Positions 18,246-26,808 of a DNA stretch of 64,000 bases are shown here, piece after piece. Within the stretch, counting starts at the first letter, position 1. The number at the start of each line of letters is the position of its first letter. The notes beneath the pieces are model-generated. The model worked only from the letters and a program-made list of their open reading frames with translations. It did not search any database and had not been told where the DNA came from. Source of the DNA: Nannocystis sp. RBIL2 (GTDB taxonomy: Bacteria > Myxococcota_A > Polyangia > Nannocystales > Nannocystaceae); assembly GCF_026626745.1 (NCBI RefSeq), contig NZ_JAPNJW010000001.1, positions 5,912,001 to 5,976,000 of the forward strand, read 5' to 3'. Made by a program: the position numbers and the translations under genes.

Positions 18246-19142
18246 ATGTCACAGAGATGGAACATTCGCGACATCGGGCTGCAAAGGCTGTTCGTCATAA
18301 ACCCTCGCGTCCCGATGTTCCACGGCTTCGACCCCGCGACCCGCGATCAGGTGTTCGTACGCCGGAACAAGCGGGCGATCGTCCTGGCCTTGTTCGGCCA
18401 TATGTTGGTGATCGGCACCTGGGCCTGGCGTGACCGCCTGCACGAGCCCGAGGTCGCCGTCGTCCTCGAGCCCGAGATCAAGGATTTCGCCGTCGACGAG
18501 CAGCCCGAGCCCGAGGTGGAAGAAGAGCCGCCTCCGCCCCCGCCGCCCGACGTGCCGAAGCCCCAGCCGCAGCAGGCCAAGCCCAAGCCCAAGCCCAAGC
18601 TCGAGCCGCCCAAGGTGATCCCCGAGGGTCCGCCGCCGGAGCAGGCCGCTCCGAGCAGCGACAAGAACTTCGGGACAGGTGATCCCGGCCAGGGCAACGG
18701 TCAGCCGAAGAAGGCCGACAAGCCGCCGCCGCCGAAGAAGCCCGACCCGCCGCCGAAGAAGCCCGACCCGCCGAAGAAGGTCGAGGAGCCGATCGATCCG
18801 ACCAAGCCGGTCGACCGGCCGGAGCGGGCCAGCGTGCCGACCCCGGACCCGGGCAACAAGATGCCCGACTACCCCGGCGAGCTGCGCGACGCCGGCATCG
18901 AGGGCGAGGTCGTGCTCAAGCTGCACGTCCATCGCGACGGCACCGTCAAGGGCGCCAAGATCTTGCGAGCCACCAACACGGCCTCCGGCGACGAAGAGAA
19001 GACGAACGCCGAGAAGCTGTTCAAAGCCGCCGTCATCGGCGTCGTCAAGGGGTGGAAGTACACCCCGTCCAAGCTCGACGGCGAGCCGATCTCGGTTTGG
19101 ATCATCGTCAACTTCCCCTTCAAGCTCACCGGCGGCGGATGA
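18246..19142 (+). CDS. tonB: TonB-family energy transducer
   Basis: A 298-aa inner-membrane protein. One membrane helix (AIVLALFGHMLVIGTWAW) lies at about residues 42-60. A Glu/Pro then Lys/Pro-rich periplasmic spacer follows (PPPPPPPDVPKPQPQQAK). The C-terminal TonB domain is at about 200-298 (YPGELRDAGIEGEVVLKLHVHRDG, GWKYTPSKLDGEPI). It couples the proton motive force, through ExbB/ExbD, to outer-membrane receptors. It leads an operon with exbB and two exbD genes and the receptor gene beyond. The N-terminal cytosolic stretch of 40 residues is longer than usual. Confidence 0.9.
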   Translation: MSQRWNIRDIGLQRLFVINPRVPMFHGFDPATRDQVFVRRNKRAIVLALFGHMLVIGTWAWRDRLHEPEVAVVLEPEIKDFAVDEQPEPEVEEEPPPPPPPDVPKPQPQQAKPKPKPKLEPPKVIPEGPPPEQAAPSSDKNFGTGDPGQGNGQPKKADKPPPPKKPDPPPKKPDPPKKVEEPIDPTKPVDRPERASVPTPDPGNKMPDYPGELRDAGIEGEVVLKLHVHRDGTVKGAKILRATNTASGDEEKTNAEKLFKAAVIGVVKGWKYTPSKLDGEPISVWIIVNFPFKLTGGG

Positions 19143-19177
19143 CGCGCGCGAGCAGCAACACTGAGAGGACCTGAGTC

Positions 19178-19861
19178 ATGGAGCTGTCACTGTTCGAGAT
19201 CTGGGAAAGCATGAGCCTCCTCTCCCGCCTGGTGGCGATCTCGCTGCTGGGCATGGGTGTGGCCAGCTTCGCGGTCATCATCGAGCGCACCTGGGTCTTG
19301 CGCCGCACCGACCGTGAGTCGATGGAGTTCGCCAGCAAGTCGCGCTCGCAGTTCGCCGACGGCGACATCACCGGCGTGCTCGAGCTGGCCCGCCGCTTCA
19401 CCCGCAACCCGCTCGCGCGCCTCACCGCCATCGGCGTGCAGACCTTCCAGGCCAACGAGCACAAGGACGGCGGCCCCTCGGCGGCCGCCGAGCTGACCCG
19501 CCGCGAGCTCGCGCGCAAGCTCGAGCTCTACAGCGCCGAGGGTCGGCGCGGCATGGGCATGCTGGCCTCGATCGGCTCGACCGCCCCGTTCATCGGCCTG
19601 TTCGGCACCGTCATCGGCATCATCGTCGCCTTCCAGGGCATCGCCTCTGCGGGCGGTGGCGGCATCGCGGCGGTCTCCGCCGGCATCGCCGAGGCGCTGA
19701 TCGTCACCGCGGTCGGCCTCATCGTCGCCATCACCTCGGTGCTGTTCTTCAACTACCTGTCGGGCCGCTTCGACCGCCTCGACATGCAGATGCAGCACGC
19801 CGCCGGCGAGCTCATCGACTATCTGGAGGGCGCCCATGGGCATGGCGGTCGAGACCGGTAA
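19178..19861 (+). CDS. exbB: ExbB/TolQ/MotA-family proton channel protein
   Basis: A 227-aa membrane protein. It has an N-terminal helix near residues 12-32 (LLSRLVAISLLGMGVASFAVI) and the characteristic paired helices after RRGMGMLASIGSTAPFIGLFGTVIGI and AEALIVTAVGLIVAI. These form the pentameric stator that drives TonB. GAGG lies in front of ATG 19178. Its 3' end overlaps the first exbD gene by 26 bp. Confidence 0.92.
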   Translation: MELSLFEIWESMSLLSRLVAISLLGMGVASFAVIIERTWVLRRTDRESMEFASKSRSQFADGDITGVLELARRFTRNPLARLTAIGVQTFQANEHKDGGPSAAAELTRRELARKLELYSAEGRRGMGMLASIGSTAPFIGLFGTVIGIIVAFQGIASAGGGGIAAVSAGIAEALIVTAVGLIVAITSVLFFNYLSGRFDRLDMQMQHAAGELIDYLEGAHGHGGRDR

Positions 19862-20285
19862 ACCCGGTAAAGGGCCGAAGCCCAGCATCAACGTCACCCC
19901 GCTGGTCGACGTCGTCCTCGTGCTGCTGATCATCTTCATGCTGATCATCCCGAACATGCAGGATGACAAGCCGATCGAGCTCATCAACGTCATGTTCCCG
20001 GACAAGGACGCCGACAGCAAGGAAGAGCCGCTCGTCGTCACGATCGATCGCAACGAGGTCTACACGCTCGAGGAGCAGGACATGGCGCGCGAGCAGGCGA
20101 TCGCCGCGTTGAAGGGCGTGTACGCCAAGAGCCCGAAGCGCAAGGTCCTGCTGCGCGGCGACGCCAAGGTGCCGTACAAGGCCGTCCGCACCTTCTTCAA
20201 GGACGTGCAGGACATCGGCTTCGGCGGCGTCTCGCTGGCCGTCGGCTCCCAGCGCAAGTGGGACGGCGGCGGAGAGGTGGACTAG
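19836..20285 (+). CDS. exbD: ExbD/TolR-family protein (first copy)
   Basis: A 149-aa protein with a short cytosolic N-terminus, one membrane helix carrying the functional aspartate (INVTPLVDVVLVLLIIFMLI) and a periplasmic domain. It overlaps exbB by 26 bp, which implies coupled translation. The second exbD copy starts two bases after its stop; myxobacterial Ton clusters often carry two ExbD proteins, which may form a heterodimer. Confidence 0.92.
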   Translation: MGMAVETGKPGKGPKPSINVTPLVDVVLVLLIIFMLIIPNMQDDKPIELINVMFPDKDADSKEEPLVVTIDRNEVYTLEEQDMAREQAIAALKGVYAKSPKRKVLLRGDAKVPYKAVRTFFKDVQDIGFGGVSLAVGSQRKWDGGGEVD

Positions 20286-20287
20286 CC

Positions 20288-20719
20288 ATGGGTGCCAGCC
20301 TCAACACCGGCTTCAAGAAGGCCAGGGTCCAGCCCGAGATGAACGTCACCCCGCTGGTCGACGTCGTCCTCGTGCTGCTCATCATCTTCATGGTCCTCGC
20401 GCCCGTGATGGCCAAGAGCTTCTGGGTCCGCCTGCCGCCCAAGGACGACAAGGAAGAGCAGCTCGACCAGGCCAACGACCCGGACAAGCCGCTCGTGCTC
20501 AGCGTCGCCGCCGACGGCAAGACCGCGATCAACAAGATCGAGGTCGACCGCGCCGAGCTGACCGAGAAGCTGACGCGCATGTTCAACGCGCGCCCCGACA
20601 ACTCCCTGTACCTCGACGCCGCCGACGACACCGAGTACGGCATGGTGCTCGGCGCAGTCGACCTCGCCCGCGGCGCGCAGGCGTTCCCGATCGTCATCCT
20701 CACCTCGAAGCCCGAGTGA
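20288..20719 (+). CDS. exbD: ExbD/TolR-family protein (second copy)
   Basis: A 143-aa protein with MNVTPLVDVVLVLLIIFMVLAP (Asp in the helix) and a periplasmic domain differing from the first copy (YLDAADDTEYGMVLGAVDLARG). ATG 20288 is two bases past the previous stop. The membrane segments of the two copies are almost identical in DNA, while the rest is diverged, so an old duplication followed by specialisation is likely. A strong terminator follows. Confidence 0.92.
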   Translation: MGASLNTGFKKARVQPEMNVTPLVDVVLVLLIIFMVLAPVMAKSFWVRLPPKDDKEEQLDQANDPDKPLVLSVAADGKTAINKIEVDRAELTEKLTRMFNARPDNSLYLDAADDTEYGMVLGAVDLARGAQAFPIVILTSKPE

Positions 20720-20745
20720 AGCCGCCGTGACTTCTTGGTGACAGC

Positions 20746-20774
20746 ACAGCCGCCCCCCTTGGGCGGCTGTTTCG
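20746..20774 (+). terminator. Intrinsic terminator after exbD
   Basis: ACAGCCGCCC and GGGCGGCTGT form a perfect 10-bp stem with a 5-nt loop followed by TTCGTTT. It separates the tonB-exbB-exbD-exbD unit from the receptor gene. Confidence 0.8.
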
Positions 20775-20835
20775 TTTCCAGTACAACCCCCGCGCGGCCG
20801 ACCGAGCCGCATCAACAATAGAGATCTGGATCGCC

Positions 20836-23800
20836 ATGTTCTTGCGACATTGCAAGAGCCCGGCCCTGCTGTCGCTACTGGCAGCGGTCGGCGCTGGAGT
20901 CTGTGCGCGTACCGTTCGAGCCGAAGGTCCCCGTGATTACGAGGGCCCGACCGGCTTCGACAAAGATGGCACCGTGATCGAGCAACCCGCCCCGGGCCAA
21001 CCGCCCGCCGACGGCGAGCAACCTGCCGAGGAGCAGCCCGTCGAACAGCCGGCGGAGCAGCCCGCCGAGCAGCCCGCGGAGCAGCCCGCCAAGGCGCCGC
21101 CTGCCGAGGAGGAAGAGGAGGGCGGCTGCGCCGAGGACGACGGCTTCTGCGTCGAAGACCTGACGAACGACGCCGAGGCGCTCAAGAAGGAGATGGCGCC
21201 GAAGAAGCAGGTCAAGGTCGCTGGCGACGCCGGCACGATCAAGGGCCGCGTCCTCGACGCGACCAGCGGCTCGCCGCTCATCGGCGTCGGTGTCGCAGTG
21301 ATCGGCACCGACTACAAGACCAAGACCGACATCAACGGCGAGTACGAGCTGTCCGTCCCGCCGGGCACCTATCAGGTCCGGATCTCCTACGACGCCTACG
21401 AGGGCATGACGATCAGCGGCGTCGCGGTCGCCAAGGACGGGACCGAGTCGATCAACCGCGAGCTCAAGCCGATCGCCGGCATGACCCAGACAGTGGTGGT
21501 CAAGGCCGAGATCAACAAGGAGAGCGCCGCCGGCAAGCTGGTCGAGCGCAAGAAGGCCGCGAGCGCGCGCGACGTCATGAGCCGCGACGACATCCGCAAG
21601 TCTGGCGGCGGCTCGGCCTCCGCGGTCGCGCGCCGGATCGTCGGCACCACCGTCGTCGGCGACCGCTTCATCTTCGTCCGCGGCCTCGGCCACCGCTACG
21701 GCAACACCCTCCTCGACGGCGCTCGCCTGCCGAGCCCCGACCCCAACCTGCGCACCGTCCCGCTCGACATCATCCCCTCGGGCGCGCTGTCGGCGATCAA
21801 CGTCCAGAAGACCGCCACACCCGACGTCCCGGCCGACTTCGCCGGCGCCTCGGTCCAGCTCGAGACGCGCGAGACCCCGGACAAGCTGTACTTCGCGGTC
21901 GACGCCCGCGTCGGCGCCAACACTGCCACCACCTTCCGCGACGCCAACACCGGCAACCACTTCGCCGGCGACAACGCCACCTTCGGCAACCTCGGACGTG
22001 GCCTTTCGGACAACTTCGACACCGCGCGGCCGATCCGCCCGACCGAGATCGAGGGCGGCAAGCCGGTCTACTCGGCCGAGCAGCTCGAGCGGTTCGGCGA
22101 GGGCCTGCCGTCGACGCACACCGCGATCGGCACCAAGACCGCGATGCCGAACTTCGGCGCCGGCGTGCAGCTCGGCAACACCTTCAAGCCGTGGGGCACG
22201 CGGCTCGGCTTCCTCACCGCGCTGCAGTACTCGAACGTCCACCAGACGCTGCGCGAGACCCACCGGATCTACAGCGTCACCGGCGACCAGAACAACGGCT
22301 TCACCCTCGACACCGACCAGCCCACCGTGCGCTGGGACGGCGTCAAGACGACCCAGAACGTCCAGGGCTCGGCGCTCGCGCTCATCAAGTGGAACTTCGA
22401 CAAGAACCACCGGCTCGAGCTCACCGCCGTCTACACCCGCGACGCCGACAACGAGTCGCGCGCGCTCACCGGCAACGCGCGCAACACCAGCGCCACCGAG
22501 AACACCACCAGCCTCAACACCCGCCTGCGCTACATCATGCGCTCGGTGGTGTTCACGCGCCTGGGCGGCCGCCACACCTTCGACGGCGCCAAGGGCCTCA
22601 CGCTCGACTGGTTCGGCAGCTACGCCCAGGCGCGCCAGGACGACCCGCTGCTGCGCGAGATGTTCTTCAACAACATCGGCGGCGACTACCAGGTCGCGCC
22701 GAACGAGGCCGGCAAGTTCCAGTTCTTCAAGCTGCGCGACAACACCGGCACCGGCGCGCTCAACCTGACCATGCCGTTCAAGCAGTGGCGCGGCCTCGAC
22801 GCCCGCGTCAAGGCGGGAGGGTGGGTCGAGGCGCGGCAGCGGCAGTTCGACGCTCGCACCCTCGACCTCGAGCCGCGCGGCTGGACCGGCGCGCTGCCCT
22901 CGGGCTCCGGCAACCTCTTCACCAAGGACACCATCGGCGGCGGCGTGCCGATGAACCAGGGCGGCACCGAGCCGTTCGTGATCAACGAGATCACCCGCCC
23001 CGGCGGCCAGGACGGCTACAAGGGCTCGCAGCAGATCTACGCCGGCTACGCCATGCTCGACCTGCCGTTCACGCGGTGGTTCCGGCTCGTCGGCGGCGCC
23101 CGCTTCGAGGCCAGCAACATCAACGTCTCGCCGTACAGCCCGTACAGTCCGAACGCCGACCCGGCCTACCGCGCCGCGCTGCGCGACCGCCAGGTGCTGC
23201 CGTCGGGCAGCCTGATCTTCTCGCCGCGCAGCGACATGAACATCCGCCTCGCCGGCGCCGAGACGGTCGCCCGCCCCGAGATGCGCGAGCTGTCGAAGTT
23301 CCTGTTCGTCGACTTCGCCGGCGGCTTCGGCGTGCAGGGCAACCCCGACCTCAAGAGCACCAAGATCTGGAACGCCGACCTGCGGTGGGAGTGGTTCCCG
23401 AGCGCCAACGAGGTCATCGCCGCCAGCGTCTTCTACAAGTACTTCGACAGCCCGATCGAGCGCGTCATCGCCACCTTCCCGCGCGTGCAGACCTACCGCA
23501 ACGCGACGTTGGCGCAGAACGTCGGCGTCGAGCTCGAGCTGCGCAAGAACCTGTCGTTCATCCACCGCGACGCCCGCGACTTCTCGATCGGGGCCAACTT
23601 CGCCTACGTCCACTCGCGCGTCGAGATCCCCGCGCCCGTGCCCGGCGACCCGCTCAACGCCCTCACCTCGACCAACCGTCCGCTCGAGGGCCAGTCGCCG
23701 TTCGTGGTCAACGCCTACTTCGCCTACGACAACGACAAGTCGGGCACCAACGTGCGCCTGCTCTACAACACCTTCGGCCGCCGGATCGCGTTCGTCGGCG

Positions 23801-24009
23801 CCAACCGCCTGCCCGACGTCTACGAGAAGCCGATCCACACCCTCGACTTCGCCATGTCGCAGCGGGTCCACAAGGGCCTGAGCCTCAGCTTCATGGCGCT
23901 CAACATGCTCAACTGGCGCCAGACCTACGTGCAGGGCCCGCTCGACAGCGTGTTCTATCAGACCCGCAAGGGCGTCTCCTTCATCCTCGGCCTCAGCTAC
24001 AGCATGTGA
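20836..24009 (+). CDS. TonB-dependent receptor with carboxypeptidase-regulatory-like domain
   Basis: A 1057-aa outer-membrane receptor. A signal peptide (about 1-30) is followed by a Gln-Pro-Ala-Glu repeat spacer (about 55-95) and an acidic Cys-containing patch. A CarboxypepD_reg-like beta-sandwich lies at about 133-215 (GTIKGRVLDATSGSPLIGVG). The plug follows (FIFVRGLGHRYGNTLLDGARLPSP), then the barrel. Receptors with this N-terminal domain usually import large substrates such as glycans or peptides. Immediate neighbours are the Ton motor genes upstream and two lipoproteins downstream. The substrate is unknown. Confidence 0.92.
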   Translation: MFLRHCKSPALLSLLAAVGAGVCARTVRAEGPRDYEGPTGFDKDGTVIEQPAPGQPPADGEQPAEEQPVEQPAEQPAEQPAEQPAKAPPAEEEEEGGCAEDDGFCVEDLTNDAEALKKEMAPKKQVKVAGDAGTIKGRVLDATSGSPLIGVGVAVIGTDYKTKTDINGEYELSVPPGTYQVRISYDAYEGMTISGVAVAKDGTESINRELKPIAGMTQTVVVKAEINKESAAGKLVERKKAASARDVMSRDDIRKSGGGSASAVARRIVGTTVVGDRFIFVRGLGHRYGNTLLDGARLPSPDPNLRTVPLDIIPSGALSAINVQKTATPDVPADFAGASVQLETRETPDKLYFAVDARVGANTATTFRDANTGNHFAGDNATFGNLGRGLSDNFDTARPIRPTEIEGGKPVYSAEQLERFGEGLPSTHTAIGTKTAMPNFGAGVQLGNTFKPWGTRLGFLTALQYSNVHQTLRETHRIYSVTGDQNNGFTLDTDQPTVRWDGVKTTQNVQGSALALIKWNFDKNHRLELTAVYTRDADNESRALTGNARNTSATENTTSLNTRLRYIMRSVVFTRLGGRHTFDGAKGLTLDWFGSYAQARQDDPLLREMFFNNIGGDYQVAPNEAGKFQFFKLRDNTGTGALNLTMPFKQWRGLDARVKAGGWVEARQRQFDARTLDLEPRGWTGALPSGSGNLFTKDTIGGGVPMNQGGTEPFVINEITRPGGQDGYKGSQQIYAGYAMLDLPFTRWFRLVGGARFEASNINVSPYSPYSPNADPAYRAALRDRQVLPSGSLIFSPRSDMNIRLAGAETVARPEMRELSKFLFVDFAGGFGVQGNPDLKSTKIWNADLRWEWFPSANEVIAASVFYKYFDSPIERVIATFPRVQTYRNATLAQNVGVELELRKNLSFIHRDARDFSIGANFAYVHSRVEIPAPVPGDPLNALTSTNRPLEGQSPFVVNAYFAYDNDKSGTNVRLLYNTFGRRIAFVGANRLPDVYEKPIHTLDFAMSQRVHKGLSLSFMALNMLNWRQTYVQGPLDSVFYQTRKGVSFILGLSYSM

Positions 24010-24010
24010 C

Positions 24011-24046
24011 GGTGAAAGGGCGCGATAATGTCGCGTTCGCGTCACC
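24011..24046 (+). other. Structured intergenic hairpin
   Basis: GGTGA/TCACC outer arms and CGCGA/TCGCG inner arms fold around TAATG just after the receptor stop codon. It could be a 3'-end stabiliser or part of a leader for the next gene. Confidence 0.4.
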
Positions 24047-24048
24047 GA

Positions 24049-24078
24049 CCCGTGGGAGCGGCGTCACGGGCCTCTTTT
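24049..24078 (+). terminator. Candidate terminator or attenuator
   Basis: CCCGTG and CACGGG form a 6-bp stem with a 10-nt loop, followed by CCTCTTTT. It lies between the receptor and the lipoprotein gene, so it may reduce rather than stop read-through. Confidence 0.5.
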
Positions 24079-24125
24079 AAGGATACCGCCGCGACCTCTC
24101 CGACTCCGACGAAGGCTCTCCCGTG

Positions 24126-25472
24126 ATGACGACCAAGAAGATTCTCCCGATGTTCGCGGCCGCCGTGGCGCTGCCGCTGCTGTTCGCCCAGGGCTGCGGC
24201 GACGATGGCATGCAGACCTCCGACACCGCCGACACCAACGACACTGCGTCTGGCGAGGAGGAGTGCGACAGCGAGATCGAGGGCACCATCGAGTCCGACA
24301 CCACGTGGACCTGCGGTCACACCCTCAGCGGCGTCGTCACCGTCAAGAACGGCGCCAAGCTGACGGTCAACCCCGGCGTCACGATCAAGGGCCTCAACGG
24401 CTCGGCGCTGGTCGTCTCCAAGGGCTCGCAGCTGATCGCCGAGGGCACCAAGGAGCAGCCGATCGTGTTCACCTCGGCGCTGGCCGAGGGCAGCCGCGCG
24501 CGGGGTGACTGGGGCGGCATCGTCCTCCTCGGCGACGCCAAGAACAACCTCCAGACCGGCTCCGGCATCGCCGAGGGCCTCGACGCCGGCAACCCCGACT
24601 ACGCCTACGGCGGCGGCGACGACGCCTACTCGTGCGGCTCGCTCAAGTGGGTCCGCGTCGAGTACGTCGGCTTCGAGCTGACGAAGGACAACGAGCTCAA
24701 CGGCGTCACCTTCTACTCCTGCGGCACCGGCACCACCGTCGACTACTTGCAGGTCCACATGGGCAAGGACGACGGCATCGAGATGTTCGGCGGCACCTGG
24801 AGCGGCAAGCACATCGTCGTCTCCGGCGCCCAGGACGACTCGGTCGACTGCGACCAGGGCTACACCGGCTCGCTGCAGCACGTGGCGATCATCCAGGACC
24901 CGGCCGCCGGCAACTACGGGTTCGAGCTGTCGAACCAGGCCGACAACCTCGACGCCGAGCCGCGCACCAAGCCGAAGTTCGTCAACGTCACCGCGATCGG
25001 CACCGGCGCAGGCGGCGAGATCGACACCCAGAGCTCCGGCATCCGCCTCAAGGAGGGCGTCGGGGCCGAGTTCTACAACGCGGTCTTCGCCTACTTCCAC
25101 GGCCCGGTGATCGAGCTCACCGAGGGCGCGACCGAGACCGTCGCCACCGGCGGCGGGATCGTGTTCAAGAACAGCCTGTTCTTCGGCAACTCGGCGGTCG
25201 ACGACGGCGCGACCCCGTACGTGGTCGGCGAGGGCTCGACCTTCGACCTCGAGGGCCTCATCGAGAACGCCGCCAACAACAACCTGATCGACAGCGACCC
25301 GCTGTTCGAGAGCGTCGACTTCACCGCGCCGAACTTCGCCCCGACCGACGGCTCGCCGGTGCGCGGCGCCGGTGCGGCCCCCGCCGGCTTCGACGCGGCC
25401 GACTACATCGGCGCCGTGGGCAGCGTCGAGGCCGACTGGACCCTCGACTGGACCACCTACGCCGCCAACTAG
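24126..25472 (+). CDS. Beta-helix-like lipoprotein of the Ton module
   Basis: A 448-aa lipoprotein (signal ending LLFAQGC, Cys24) with an acidic Thr/Asp linker. The mature protein shows repeated short strands and turns typical of right-handed parallel beta-helix proteins (LTVNPGVTIKGLNGSALVVSKGSQLIAEG, GDWGGIVLLGDA, VRVEYVGFEL, ITLTEGAT-like ladders). Such proteins commonly bind or cleave polysaccharides, but no catalytic residues can be named. ATG 24126 follows a GTG at 24123. The gene is 8 bp before the next lipoprotein gene and follows the receptor, so a surface partner of that receptor is a reasonable inference. Confidence 0.8.
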   Translation: MTTKKILPMFAAAVALPLLFAQGCGDDGMQTSDTADTNDTASGEEECDSEIEGTIESDTTWTCGHTLSGVVTVKNGAKLTVNPGVTIKGLNGSALVVSKGSQLIAEGTKEQPIVFTSALAEGSRARGDWGGIVLLGDAKNNLQTGSGIAEGLDAGNPDYAYGGGDDAYSCGSLKWVRVEYVGFELTKDNELNGVTFYSCGTGTTVDYLQVHMGKDDGIEMFGGTWSGKHIVVSGAQDDSVDCDQGYTGSLQHVAIIQDPAAGNYGFELSNQADNLDAEPRTKPKFVNVTAIGTGAGGEIDTQSSGIRLKEGVGAEFYNAVFAYFHGPVIELTEGATETVATGGGIVFKNSLFFGNSAVDDGATPYVVGEGSTFDLEGLIENAANNNLIDSDPLFESVDFTAPNFAPTDGSPVRGAGAAPAGFDAADYIGAVGSVEADWTLDWTTYAAN

Positions 25473-25479
25473 GACCCGC

Positions 25480-26028
25480 ATGCTCCGCGTCGCCGCCACG
25501 CTCGCGCTCTGCCTGTCCTTCGGGGCATGTGAGGCGCAGCCTGTCGGCGACGCGAGCCCGGCGCCGTCCGAGGAGCCGCACGTCGGCGACGAGCCGCTCG
25601 CGGGCGGCCTGCCGAGCATCGAGGCGCTCGGCGAGGCGGTGGTCGCCGGCCTCGTCGACGGCGACGCCGCGGCCCTCGCCGCGCTGACGGTGAGCCACGA
25701 CGAGTACACCGGCCGCCTGTTCCCGGCGATCGCCAACCACCCGGCCGCCGAGGCGATGGGCCGCGAGCTGCTGTGGGACATGCACGCCCGCCAGAGCGCC
25801 GACGACCTCCTGCGCGCGCTCGACCACCACGGCGGCGCCGCGCTCGAGTTCGTCCGCTTCGAACCACGCCGGACCGTCCGCCGGGCCGGCGTGGTGTTCC
25901 ACGAGCGCCCGCACCTCGTCGTCCGCGGCGAGGACGGCGCCGAGCGCCGCCTGCAGATCCTCGCCTCGCTCGTCGAGCACGAATCCACGCAGACCTTCAA
26001 GCTCCTCGGCTTCCGCGATCACGACTGA
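25480..26028 (+). CDS. Small lipoprotein
   Basis: A 182-aa lipoprotein (signal ending LSFGAC, Cys17) starting 8 bp after the beta-helix-like gene, with AGGA in front, so it belongs to the same operon. The mature part is alpha/beta with RLFPAIANHPAAEAMGRELLWDMH and ends FKLLGFRDHD. No family is recognised. Three blocks in 14-bp register (25510, 25524, 25538) overlap the signal peptide, and the lipid-carrying Cys codon TGT lies in one of them. Confidence 0.75.
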   Translation: MLRVAATLALCLSFGACEAQPVGDASPAPSEEPHVGDEPLAGGLPSIEALGEAVVAGLVDGDAAALAALTVSHDEYTGRLFPAIANHPAAEAMGRELLWDMHARQSADDLLRALDHHGGAALEFVRFEPRRTVRRAGVVFHERPHLVVRGEDGAERRLQILASLVEHESTQTFKLLGFRDHD

Positions 26029-26088
26029 GTCACGACGTTGTCGCGAGCCTGTGGGGCCGCCCCGCAGCGCACCTGTTAGGAAGAAACC

Positions 26089-26793
26089 ATGCCCGCCACG
26101 ATCCTCATCGTCGACGATGAGCGCGACCTGCTCGACTCGCTGCGCTTCAGCCTCGAGCGCGAGGGCTTCTGCGCCCTCACCGCCCAGAACGGCAGCTCCG
26201 CGCTGTCGCTCATGGGCCAGAGCCCGCCGCCGGACCTGGTCCTGCTCGACTGGATGCTGCCCGACATGGCCGGCACCGAGGTCTGTCGCAACATCCGCAT
26301 GACCGAAAGGACACGTGGCACGCCGGTCATCATGATCACCGCGCGCAGCGAGGAGATCGATCGGGTGGTCGGCTTCGAGCTCGGGGCCGACGACTACGTG
26401 ACCAAGCCGTTCAGCGTGCGCGAGCTGCTGCTGCGAGTGAAGGCGATCCTGCGCCGCCGCACCGCGGACGACCACGCGACCGAGGAGCAGCACTACGAGC
26501 TGCTGCGCGTCGATCACGACGGCCACCAGGTGTGGGTCCAGAACAGCCGCGTGACCCTGACCGCGCTCGAGTTCCGCCTGCTGGCGACGCTGCTGGCTCG
26601 CCGTGGCCGCGTCCAGACCCGCGACACCCTGCTCAACGACGTGTGGGGCGTGCAGGTCGACGTCACGACCCGCACCGTCGACACCCACGTGCAGCGCCTG
26701 CGCAAGAAGCTCGGCGCCGCCGGCCAGTACATCGAGACGCTCCGCGGCGTCGGCTACCGCTTCCTGCTGCCCGAGCGCGAAGCGACCCACTGA
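26089..26793 (+). CDS. OmpR/PhoB-family response regulator
   Basis: A 234-aa two-domain regulator. The receiver has the acidic pair Asp9-Asp10, the phosphorylated Asp54 (LVLLDWMLPDM) and Lys in DDYVTKPFS. The C-terminal winged helix covers about 135-230 (LTALEFRLLATLLARRGRVQTRDTLL, VDTHVQRLRKKLG, ETLRGVGYRF). It resembles PhoB. No histidine kinase is adjacent on this strand, so its partner is unknown. A short stem-loop overlaps its stop. Confidence 0.92.
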   Translation: MPATILIVDDERDLLDSLRFSLEREGFCALTAQNGSSALSLMGQSPPPDLVLLDWMLPDMAGTEVCRNIRMTERTRGTPVIMITARSEEIDRVVGFELGADDYVTKPFSVRELLLRVKAILRRRTADDHATEEQHYELLRVDHDGHQVWVQNSRVTLTALEFRLLATLLARRGRVQTRDTLLNDVWGVQVDVTTRTVDTHVQRLRKKLGAAGQYIETLRGVGYRFLLPEREATH

Positions 26794-26808
26794 GGCGACG
26801 AGCCTCAG
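26790..26808. terminator. Hairpin shared by two convergent stop codons
   Basis: CTGAGGC and GCCTCAG form a perfect 7-bp stem with loop GACGA. The plus-strand TGA (26791-26793) and the minus-strand TGA (26805-26807) lie in opposite arms. Confidence 0.5.

Noticed and set aside
20875..24045. A 1056-codon open frame on the minus strand opposite the large receptor gene
   Set aside because: It is the mirror of the receptor's codon bias in GC-rich DNA; its translation is low in complexity and matches no family, while the plus frame is clearly a receptor.
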